DNA of 5,847 bases from an uncultured Eubacterium sp. Lineage in GTDB: Bacteria; Bacillota; Clostridia; Oscillospirales; Acutalibacteraceae. Under the pieces are notes generated by a model that saw only the letters and a list, made by a program, of their open reading frames with translations, ran no database searches and was not told where the DNA came from. Shown here in pieces: positions 1-5,030 of the stretch. Numbering within the stretch: the first letter of the stretch is position 1; every line of letters starts with the position of its first letter. The stretch spans positions 1 to 5,847 of the forward strand of contig CAMFQI010000089.1 of the NCBI GenBank assembly GCA_945980015.1, in the 5' to 3' direction. Position numbers and translations under genes: made by a program.

Positions 1-50
1 TGCCTTGCATCAACAAGGATTTGTTCAATATCATTATCAAGATTTGCCAT
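1..50 (-). CDS. hpt: N-terminus of probable hypoxanthine phosphoribosyltransferase (partial, cut by window edge)
   Basis: Sixteen complete codons read leftward from ATG at 48-50, giving MANLDNDIEQILVDAR, and then leave the window. The start is supported by a GGAAAGG ribosome binding site 10 nt upstream. The 'DIEQILVD' string resembles the beginning of bacterial hypoxanthine/guanine phosphoribosyltransferases, which typically open with a short 'D-I-E-x-(I/V)-L-(I/V)' strand before the helix leading to the nucleotide-binding core. That enzyme converts hypoxanthine or guanine plus PRPP into IMP or GMP in the cytoplasm. A purine-salvage role suits its position downstream of a nucleoside ABC transporter. 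None of the catalytic residues or the PRPP loop is visible, so the identity rests on a short N-terminus and context; another small cytosolic protein is possible. No terminator separates it from the dinD-like gene 70 nt upstream, so co-transcription is possible. Confidence 0.5.
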   Translation of the reverse strand, partial: MANLDNDIEQILVDAR

Positions 51-60
51 AATTTAATTA

Positions 61-67
61 CCTTTCC
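61..67 (-). promoter_or_regulatory. Ribosome binding site of the partial leftmost gene
   Basis: The minus strand reads GGAAAGG, 10 nt before the ATG at 50. It is the main evidence that the 50-base fragment at the window edge is a real gene start rather than a chance ATG. Confidence 0.6.
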
Positions 68-120
68 AACTACATATAACGTCATAATTCAAAGCCCTAT
101 GCAGTCATAAATTAATTACA

Positions 121-981
121 TCATTCATCAAGCATTAATTGACCGTTTGCCGCTTTTTGTTTTAGCCTTTGCAATTGTTCTTTTTCGATTTGAGCAATAC
201 TTTTTTCAGGAGTCGGTAAATCCTCTGGCATTGTACCGCCGATTTCTTCAATCGCCTTGCGTACCTCTTTACCTACCGAATAATGAACAGCAGTAGCATC
301 GGATGAATTATCTATGCCGTCTTTACGCAATTTTTCCTCTGTTTGAGAAATACGAAAAAGATTTGCAATTAATTCCGTGCTTCCCATATAATCAAGAATT
401 TTCTGCCCTATTTCGAGCTCTTTTTTTCTATGAATGTCGTCAACCGTCATTCCTCCGTACAAGCCCATATAACCGGCGTTTTGAAAAATTGCAAATTCTT
501 CATTCGTTATTACACCGCAATTTCTCGCCGTTTCGGCAAGAAGCTGATTCCATTGACGAATGTCGCCTCTGACAATCAGTCTTCTGCTGTCCTCGTCAAG
601 CTCGTTAAAGCGGTCGGCAACCTCTTGACGATATGTTTGAATAGCAAAGTACGTTTGACCGAGTGCAATAACCTCTTTTCTCGGGTCGCCGTTTTGAACG
701 ATCAAATAGCAGGCATAACGAGATAATTCGTAATCTGTTATTTTTTTAGTTGTGGCACCAGCTGAAACGATTTTCCTGACCTCAGGAAATTCGTATTCAA
801 CAATTCTTCCACTGTTTTCACAGGCAATCATTGCACGCTTTATAACTTTTTGAAAATTTTCCCATTTTGTATAGTCGAGTGCAACTGCCAATTCACGTGC
901 GTACCAAAATTCCGTACCGTCACTGCGGATATGTTTAATGTCCTCAAAGCATTTATATTCCTTTGCAATAAGCTTGCTCAT
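121..981 (-). CDS. dinD: DinD-like protein, DNA damage-inducible protein D family (BRO-N domain)
   Basis: This 286-residue protein is close in length to E. coli DinD (about 274). A BRO-N type domain covers roughly residues 10-115: a 'RSDGTEFWYARELAVALDY' segment (19-37), 'W-x-NF-x-KVIKRA' (40-50), and 'DYELSRYACYLIVQNGDPRK' (83-102), the last being the family's most recognisable stretch. The C-terminal part (about 118-286) is mostly charged helix, with 'NAGYMGLYGG' (168-177) also typical of DinD. No membrane segment or signal peptide is seen, so it should be cytoplasmic. E. coli DinD is SOS-induced and has been reported to act on RecA filaments; transferring that role to this protein is inference. 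It starts 20 bp after the nupQ stop behind an AGGAAAG site, in the same direction, so it may be transcribed with the transporter. I saw no Gram-positive LexA box (GAAC-N4-GTTC) in the gap or nearby. By eye it is more AT-rich than the transporter genes, which could reflect acquisition. Confidence 0.88.
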   Translation of the reverse strand: MSKLIAKEYKCFEDIKHIRSDGTEFWYARELAVALDYTKWENFQKVIKRAMIACENSGRIVEYEFPEVRKIVSAGATTKKITDYELSRYACYLIVQNGDPRKEVIALGQTYFAIQTYRQEVADRFNELDEDSRRLIVRGDIRQWNQLLAETARNCGVITNEEFAIFQNAGYMGLYGGMTVDDIHRKKELEIGQKILDYMGSTELIANLFRISQTEEKLRKDGIDNSSDATAVHYSVGKEVRKAIEEIGGTMPEDLPTPEKSIAQIEKEQLQRLKQKAANGQLMLDE

Positions 982-990
982 ATAGAAAAC

Positions 991-997
991 CTTTCCT
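991..997 (-). promoter_or_regulatory. Ribosome binding site of dinD
   Basis: AGGAAAG on the minus strand, 9 nt before the ATG at 981, inside the 20-bp gap after nupQ. It fixes the dinD start and leaves almost no room for a separate promoter in the gap. Confidence 0.7.
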
Positions 998-1001
998 GCA
1001 A

Positions 1002-1991
1002 TTATCTTTCCTCTCTGAAGTAGGAAAGTCCGAGTGCGGCGGGGCCTTGATTTTCCTTTTTCTTGCGGATGCTTACGAGAATAAGCACAAGAATAGTTAC
1101 AATATAAGGAATCATCTTATAAAGCTCCTGTGTACGAAGTGCGCCCGGCACATAAAGATAGATGATATACAGTCCGCCGAAGGCTATCGAGCCTAAGATA
1201 CCCAAGCCCGGCTTCCAAACTGCGAAGATAACGAGTGCGATAGCAAGCCAGCCTCTGTCACCGAAGCCGTCGTTTGACCATACGCCGTTTGCGTAGTCCA
1301 TAACGTAGTACAGTCCGCCGAGACCTGCGATAACCGAGCCGACTGCGGTTGCAAGGTACTTCGTTCTTTCAACGTTTATACCTGCCGCATCTGCGGTTGC
1401 AGGGTTTTCGCCGACTGCTCTCAAATGCAGACCTGCTCTCGTTTTGTTGAGGAAGAACGCACACGCAATCGCAATGATGATTGCAAGATATGCGAGAAAG
1501 CCGTAGCTCAAAAACAGCTTTCCGAACCAGCCGGTGCTGTCTGCTCCGGGGAGAGTTGTGCGGAAAAAGTTTGACGTAGTAGTGAGTGCAACAGACGGAA
1601 CGTCTGCGCCTGTCAGCTTTATGAGTGAGCCGCCGAAGAAGTTACCGAAGCCCGTACCGAATGTAGTCAGCGCAAGACCTGTTACATTTTGATTTGCACG
1701 AAGCGTTACGGTAAGGAAGCTGTAAATAAAGCTTGCGATAAGTGAGCCTAAAACACAGGTCAAAAGCGGAATAATAACCGCCAAAAAGCCGTTGGCGTCC
1801 GCCTTGTCGGTCAGGCTCTTTTCGTAAAGAAACGCACCGATAACGCCACTCATACCGCCGATATACATAATGCCGGGAATACCTAAGTTAAGGTTGCCCG
1901 ATTTTTCGGTAATTATTTCACCGGTCGAGCCGTACAAAAGCGGAATGCCCTGCATAATGGCTCTGTGAAGAAAAGCAATAAGTGTAGTCAT
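1002..1991 (-). CDS. nupQ: Nucleoside ABC transporter, second permease subunit (YufQ/NupQ type)
   Basis: This 329-residue, very hydrophobic protein has about eight membrane segments by eye (near 35-55, 67-95, 104-122, 160-181, 213-232, 245-262, 264-283 and 292-309). The N-terminal motif 'TEKSGNLNLGIPGIM' (28-42) and the cytoplasmic 'RAVGENPATADAAGINV' (191-207) are hallmarks of the branched-chain/BMP-type permeases in the second permease of nucleoside systems such as B. subtilis NupQ (guanosine). The 'GEN-x-x-A-x-x-AGI' loop is the likely coupling region to the ATPase. It would pair with NupP to form the transmembrane channel in the cytoplasmic membrane. The length is normal for the family and both ends look intact. 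Its ATG follows the nupP TAA with no intervening base, and its ribosome binding site lies inside the end of nupP, so translation is probably coupled. The exact substrate (guanosine, other purine nucleosides or pyrimidine nucleosides) cannot be read from the sequence. Confidence 0.93.
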   Translation of the reverse strand: MTTLIAFLHRAIMQGIPLLYGSTGEIITEKSGNLNLGIPGIMYIGGMSGVIGAFLYEKSLTDKADANGFLAVIIPLLTCVLGSLIASFIYSFLTVTLRANQNVTGLALTTFGTGFGNFFGGSLIKLTGADVPSVALTTTSNFFRTTLPGADSTGWFGKLFLSYGFLAYLAIIIAIACAFFLNKTRAGLHLRAVGENPATADAAGINVERTKYLATAVGSVIAGLGGLYYVMDYANGVWSNDGFGDRGWLAIALVIFAVWKPGLGILGSIAFGGLYIIYLYVPGALRTQELYKMIPYIVTILVLILVSIRKKKENQGPAALGLSYFREER

Positions 1992-3098
1992 TTACTTTAC
2001 CTCCTTTGCGCTGTGACGGAATTTAACCTCGTAGCCGATGAAAAATTCGCTACCGATGATGAAGAAAAGGATAATACCTGTTATGATTTCGCTGAAGCTC
2101 TGATTAAGACCGAAAATCATACCGATTTGGTCTGCGCCTGCTTCAAGGAAAACAAGCAGGAATGAGGTCAAAATCATAACAACAGGATTGAACTTTGCAA
2201 GCCACGATACCATAATCGCCGTAAAGCCTCTGCCGTCGGCGGTAGTTGTGGAAATAGTGTGGTCGGTGCCGCCAACCAAAAGAAGACCTGCAATACCGCA
2301 AACCGCACCCGAAAGTGCCATTGTACGAAGAATAACCTTATTTACATTAATACCGATATATCTTGCGGTGTTTTCACTTTCGCCGACTACCGCAATTTCG
2401 TAGCCGTGCTTTGAATATTTAAGATAAACGTACATTGCAATCGTTATTGCAAGTACAACGAGAATATTAAGCAAATAGTTTTGACCGAATAAAGTCGGAA
2501 GCCAGCCCGCTTCGGTGGTACGGTTGATAATTCCTATCTTACCTGCGCCCTTCGGGTTTTCCCAATACATACAGAAATATGACACAAGCTGAATTGCAAC
2601 ATAGTTCATCATAAGCGTAAACAGCGTTTCGTTTGTTGAAAACTTCGCCTTAAAGAACGCCGGAATAAGCGCCCAAAGCGCACCTGCAAGAATTGAAGCA
2701 ACAATCATTACGAGTATTAGAAGTGCATTCGGAACCTTGTCGCCAAGCAAAATCATACATGCCGTTGTTGCCAAGCCGCCTATCAAAACCTGTCCCTCGC
2801 CGCCGATATTCCAAAATCGCATCTTAAATGCAGGGGTCAGCGCAAGCGATACGCAAAGCAGCATTGAAAGATTTTGAAGCAGCTTCCAAATCTTTCTTGC
2901 GCTTCCGAAGGCACCCTCAAACATTGTTACATAAACGCTTATCGGGTTTTCCTTTGTTACAACCATTGTAACAATACCGCACACAACAAGCGCCATAAGT
3001 ATTGAGCCTATTCTGATAAGCCACGAATTAAGCTGCGGTATCGAATCTCTTTTTACAACGTGAAAAAGAGGCTCCTTTGTACTCTTTGTTTTAGCCAT
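1992..3098 (-). CDS. nupP: Nucleoside ABC transporter, first permease subunit (YufP/NupP type)
   Basis: This is a 368-residue membrane protein with a charged cytoplasmic N-terminus and about nine membrane segments (roughly 27-47, 74-90, 104-120, 124-147, 157-178, 208-226, 258-276, 293-318 and 335-356). Family signatures are 'FWNIGGEGQ' (95-103), 'NETLFTLMMNYVA' (156-168) and the ATPase-facing loop 'GESENTARYIGI' (239-250). These are characteristic of the first permease in BMP/nucleoside ABC systems such as B. subtilis NupP. Its partner is NupQ, encoded next. The start codon overlaps the nupO stop by one base (TAATG) and is preceded by AAAGGGAGG, so the start is secure and translation is coupled. 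Length is typical and I see no frameshift. NupP and NupQ together would form the channel. Substrate choice is mainly a property of the binding lipoprotein encoded further upstream. Confidence 0.93.
   Translation of the reverse strand: MAKTKSTKEPLFHVVKRDSIPQLNSWLIRIGSILMALVVCGIVTMVVTKENPISVYVTMFEGAFGSARKIWKLLQNLSMLLCVSLALTPAFKMRFWNIGGEGQVLIGGLATTACMILLGDKVPNALLILVMIVASILAGALWALIPAFFKAKFSTNETLFTLMMNYVAIQLVSYFCMYWENPKGAGKIGIINRTTEAGWLPTLFGQNYLLNILVVLAITIAMYVYLKYSKHGYEIAVVGESENTARYIGINVNKVILRTMALSGAVCGIAGLLLVGGTDHTISTTTADGRGFTAIMVSWLAKFNPVVMILTSFLLVFLEAGADQIGMIFGLNQSFSEIITGIILFFIIGSEFFIGYEVKFRHSAKEVK
2000..2007 (-). promoter_or_regulatory. Ribosome binding site of nupQ, embedded in nupP
   Basis: AAAGGAGG on the minus strand, 8 nt before the nupQ ATG. 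It overlaps the K-E codons near the C-terminus of NupP ('SAKEVK' then stop), so the nupP tail doubles as the nupQ initiation signal. Confidence 0.8.
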
Positions 3099-4630
3099 TA
3101 TTCTGCCTCCCTTTCTACCGACTTAGTCATCAAAAGACCGATTTCCTCTTTTGTTGCCGACGGGCCGTCGACTATTCCCGTTATGCTTCCCGAATTAATA
3201 ACCATAATTCTGTCGCAAAGCTCAATGAGAACGTCCAAATCCTCGCCGACGAAAATTACCGCCGTGCCCTTTTCCTTTTGCTCGGAAAGGAGATTATAAA
3301 TTGTATACGACGAATTTATGTCAAGTCCTCTTACGGGATATGCAACCATCAGCACCTTCGGTTCAAGCGCTATCTCTCTGCCGACGAGCACCTTTTGAAC
3401 ATTACCGCCGGAAAGACGGCGAACAGGAGTGTTTGCACTCGGAGTTACAACCTCAAGCTCATTGATGATATCGTCAGCCAAATGCTTCGGCTCTTTTCTG
3501 CTCAAAAATGCCGACTTGCCGCCCTTGTAGGAGCGAAGCATCATATTGTCAACAATGTCCATATTGCCGACAAGTCCCATACCAAGTCTGTCCTCGGGTA
3601 CAAACGAAAGAGCAATACCGAGCTTGCGGATTTCTCTCGGAGTTTTTCCTACAAGCTGCTGAGGACCTAAATCATCGGGCTTGTACAAAATTGACGATTT
3701 TTTCGTCGTAAGCTGTAAGCCTGCGATGGATTCCAAAAGCTCCTTTTGTCCGCAACCCGAAATTCCTGCGATACCGAGAATTTCACCGCCGTAAGCCTTG
3801 AAGCAAACGTTGTCAAGCGCCTTTGTGCCGTCACGCTTAATTACGGTCAAGTCCTGAACGTCAAGTCGCTCAACAAGATTTTTCGGAGCTTCACGCTTGA
3901 TGTTAAGGTCAACCTTTGCACCCATCATAGCTTCGGTCAGCGTTTGCTCGGTTGCGTCCTTAGTTTCGACCGTTTCAACATACTCGCCCTTACGAAGAAT
4001 CGTTACTCTGTCGGAAATATTCAAAACCTCGTGAAGCTTATGAGTGATTATTATGATTGATTTTCCGTCCTTACGCATATTGCGAAGAACGTCGAATAAT
4101 TTTTCGGTTTCCTGCGGCGTCAAAACAGCGGTAGGCTCGTCCAAAATAAGAATATCCGCACCTCTGTATAACACCTTTATTATCTCAACAGTCTGCTTTT
4201 CGGAAACAGACATATTGTAAATTTTCTTATCTAAATCTATGTTAAAGCCGTATTTGTCGGTAATGGCTTTAACCTCTTGCTTTGCTCGTTTAATATTATA
4301 TTTTTTGCCGTCCTCGATACCGAGAACAATATTTTCGGTTGCCGTGAAAACATCAACAAGCTTGAAATGTTGATGAATCATACCGATTTTGTACTTAAAT
4401 GCGTCCTTCGGAGATTTGATTACAACCTCCTTGCCGTCAACAAAAATGTGACCTTCGTCGGGAAAATATATACCCGACACCATATTCATAAGTGTAGTCT
4501 TTCCGGAACCGTTTTCGCCGAGTATTGCCAAAATCTCTCCGTGGCGTACAGTGAGATTAACGTTGTTATTTGCAACGACTTTTCCGAATTTTTTTGTTAC
4601 GCCTTTCATTTCAAGGGCTAATTTTTCCAT
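3098..4630 (-). CDS. nupO: Nucleoside ABC transporter, double-domain ATP-binding subunit (YufO/NupO type)
   Basis: This 510-residue cytoplasmic ATPase carries two fused nucleotide-binding domains. Domain 1 (about 5-240) has Walker A GENGSGKT (38-45), Q-loop Q87, signature region 'MSVSEKQTVEI' (140-150), Walker B 'ILILDEP' (160-166) and H-loop H197. Domain 2 (about 255-505) has a degenerate P-loop 'GISGCGQKE' (289-297) lacking the usual K-S/T, a good signature 'LSGGNVQK' (406-413), a Walker B region 'VLMVAYPVRGLD' (426-437) without the usual D-E pair, and no histidine at the H-loop position. This two-domain pattern is usual for the sugar/nucleoside ATPase family (RbsA, NupO). It energises the NupP-NupQ channel. 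Start ATG 4628-4630 is preceded by GAAAGGTG. It is separated from the binding-protein gene by 400 bp, most of it a putative inserted element, so its transcription depends on readthrough or on a promoter I could not identify. Confidence 0.94.
   Translation of the reverse strand: MEKLALEMKGVTKKFGKVVANNNVNLTVRHGEILAILGENGSGKTTLMNMVSGIYFPDEGHIFVDGKEVVIKSPKDAFKYKIGMIHQHFKLVDVFTATENIVLGIEDGKKYNIKRAKQEVKAITDKYGFNIDLDKKIYNMSVSEKQTVEIIKVLYRGADILILDEPTAVLTPQETEKLFDVLRNMRKDGKSIIIITHKLHEVLNISDRVTILRKGEYVETVETKDATEQTLTEAMMGAKVDLNIKREAPKNLVERLDVQDLTVIKRDGTKALDNVCFKAYGGEILGIAGISGCGQKELLESIAGLQLTTKKSSILYKPDDLGPQQLVGKTPREIRKLGIALSFVPEDRLGMGLVGNMDIVDNMMLRSYKGGKSAFLSRKEPKHLADDIINELEVVTPSANTPVRRLSGGNVQKVLVGREIALEPKVLMVAYPVRGLDINSSYTIYNLLSEQKEKGTAVIFVGEDLDVLIELCDRIMVINSGSITGIVDGPSATKEEIGLLMTKSVEREAE
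3106..3114 (-). promoter_or_regulatory. Ribosome binding site of nupP, embedded in nupO
   Basis: AAAGGGAGG on the minus strand, 7 nt before the nupP ATG at 3098. It is contained in the last codons of nupO ('VEREAE' then stop) and, with the TAATG overlap, indicates coupled translation. Confidence 0.8.
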
Positions 4631-4638
4631 AGAATAAA

Positions 4639-4646
4639 CACCTTTC
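4639..4646 (-). promoter_or_regulatory. Ribosome binding site of nupO
   Basis: GAAAGGTG on the minus strand, 8 nt before the ATG at 4630. It lies 33 bp outside the boundary of the putative inserted element, so translation initiation of nupO is not altered by that element. Confidence 0.7.
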
Positions 4647-4679
4647 TATGTTGTGTAATCTTTGCAGTAAAAGAACTTA

Positions 4680-4716
4680 ACCGTGACGGAGTTTCCTCCG
4701 CCACGCTGACTGTCGA
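4680..4716 (+). repeat. Left terminal inverted repeat of the candidate element
   Basis: It opens ACCGTGACGGA, continues with a 6-nt spacer and TCCGCCACGC, and ends with TGTCGA. It is matched in inverted orientation by 4972-5007, with about 26 of 31 positions identical outside the variable spacer (counted by eye). Within it, 4682-4705 also folds on itself: CGTG/CACG and CGGAG/CTCCG separated by one A-C mismatch, with loop TTTC. Confidence 0.6.
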
Positions 4717-4720
4717 TAAA

Positions 4721-4734
4721 GTGGTCTGAACCAC
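4721..4734. repeat. Small perfect hairpin, GTGGT/ACCAC
   Basis: A 5-bp perfect stem with a 4-nt loop (CTGA). It lies just inside the left terminal repeat and is one of a string of hairpins across the spacer. There is no T-tract on either side, so it is not a terminator by itself. Confidence 0.5.
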
Positions 4735-4762
4735 GCCATATAAAATAAAACAAACCTAACAG

Positions 4763-4793
4763 AGCCTCCTTTTTGTAAAAGAAGGTGGAGGCT
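4763..4793 (-). terminator. Possible second intrinsic terminator (AGCCTCC/GGAGGCT stem)
   Basis: A 7-bp GC-rich stem pairs 4763-4769 with 4787-4793. In the transcription direction of the operon it is followed by a T-rich but interrupted stretch (T-runs at about 4740-4757 on the minus strand). The long A/T-rich loop and the distance to the T-runs make termination weaker than at 4818-4852. Confidence 0.35.
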
Positions 4794-4817
4794 ATTTTGC
4801 GCTGACAAAAGGATTGT

Positions 4818-4852
4818 AAAACTGCCTTGGACATCGAATCCAAGGCAGTTTT
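4818..4852 (-). terminator. Strong hairpin, probable (possibly bidirectional) intrinsic terminator after the binding-protein gene
   Basis: A perfect 14-bp stem pairs 4818-4831 (AAAACTGCCTTGGA) with its complement at 4839-4852 around a 7-nt loop. On the minus strand the stem ends in TTTT and a second TTTT follows after a few bases. On the plus strand it is followed by two longer T-runs (4857-4861 and 4864-4869). The A-tract/GC-stem/T-tract layout is that of a Rho-independent terminator. It lies about 180 nt after the binding-protein stop and 190 nt before the nupO start, so it would reduce but need not abolish transcription into nupO. Confidence 0.6.
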
Positions 4853-4858
4853 GGCGTT

Positions 4859-4916
4859 TTTCGTTTTTTGCTCGGAGGCGGTACCATCGTACAGCACCCC
4901 TCGCAAGAAAACGAAA
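4859..4916. repeat. Long-range inverted repeat TTTCGTTTT...AAAACGAAA with inner GTAC hairpin
   Basis: 4859-4871 pairs with 4903-4916 over 13 bp with one bulged G (4907). Inside lies a small GTAC-CATC-GTAC hairpin (4881-4892). It forms the central arm of the hairpin string; no protein-coding role is apparent. Confidence 0.45.
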
Positions 4917-4942
4917 TTCAGCCCTCTTTCTCAACAGCCTAC

Positions 4943-4982
4943 CAGCGTGTCGAAATTTATTAATTGACCTTTCGACACGCTG
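4943..4982. repeat. 13-bp perfect inverted repeat CAGCGTGTCGAAA / TTTCGACACGCTG
   Basis: 4943-4955 pairs perfectly with 4970-4982 around a 14-nt AT-rich loop. No T-tract follows on either strand, so it is better viewed as a structural part of the element, or an mRNA 3'-end stabiliser for the binding-protein transcript, than as a terminator. Its right arm overlaps the terminal repeat and shares GACACGCT with the loop of the 4983-5005 hairpin, so alternative foldings are possible. Confidence 0.6.
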
Positions 4983-5007
4983 CGTGACGGAGCGTGTCCG
5001 CCACGGT
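4972..5007 (-). repeat. Right terminal inverted repeat of the candidate element
   Basis: Read on the minus strand it starts ACCGTGGCGGA, then 5 nt, TCCGTCACGC, 4 nt and TGTCGA, mirroring 4680-4716. Positions 4983-5005 form their own hairpin (CGTG/CACG and CGGA/TCCG, one A-C mismatch, loop GCGTG) with the same stem sequence as the left arm. Its inner end is shared with the long stem at 4943-4982. Confidence 0.6.
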
Positions 5008-5030
5008 TAGTATAAACAGTTGGTTTTTAA

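Larger units (their letters stand above)
4680..5007. mobile_element. Candidate MITE-like non-autonomous element with TA-flanked terminal inverted repeats
   Basis: A 328-bp block begins with ACCGTG and ends with CACGGT, its reverse complement, and TA sits immediately outside both ends (4678-4679 and 5008-5009). Inward from each end the match continues: ACCGTGRCGGA, a variable 5-6 nt, TCCGYCACGC, 4 mostly different bases, then TGTCGA, about 37 bp per arm. The block contains five further hairpins and no credible protein gene. Removing it with one TA would leave a 70-bp spacer between the binding-protein gene and nupO, an ordinary operon gap. TA duplication with no transposase is the pattern of MITEs mobilised by IS630/Tc1-mariner-type transposases; that assignment is inference. 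The alternatives are a composite of several intergenic repeats or a chance TA at both ends. Confidence 0.55.

Noticed and set aside
982..1140. LexA/SOS operator in front of dinD
   Set aside because: No GAAC-N4-GTTC or close variant was seen in the 20-bp gap or the adjoining end of nupQ.
303..4621. Several plus-strand open frames of 66-130 codons opposite dinD and the nup genes
   Set aside because: All lie antisense to well-supported genes and have no recognisable domains or family motifs.
4631..4760. Sigma-A promoter for nupO within the spacer
   Set aside because: The AT-rich stretch near 4738-4757 (minus strand TTTTATTTTATATG) offers a TATATG-like hexamer, but no acceptable -35 box stands 16-18 bp upstream, so it is not reported as a feature.
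4646..4906. 86-codon minus-strand open frame in the spacer
   Set aside because: It runs through the strong 4818-4852 hairpin and other palindromes, ends close to the nupO ribosome binding site, has no domain I recognise, and overlaps another equally long frame. It is best explained as chance translation of the repeat-rich element, although copies of the element may lead to such frames being annotated as hypothetical proteins.
4677..4934. 85-codon minus-strand open frame overlapping the previous one
   Set aside because: It covers the same palindromic sequence in another frame, is rich in arginine and leucine without a recognisable fold, and its stop lies at the element boundary. No convincing coding signal.
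4680..5007. CRISPR array or riboswitch in the hairpin-rich spacer
   Set aside because: The repeats are inverted pairs and not regularly spaced direct repeats, and the block lies after one gene inside the operon. It does not match the purine riboswitch layout of a three-way junction ahead of the first gene.
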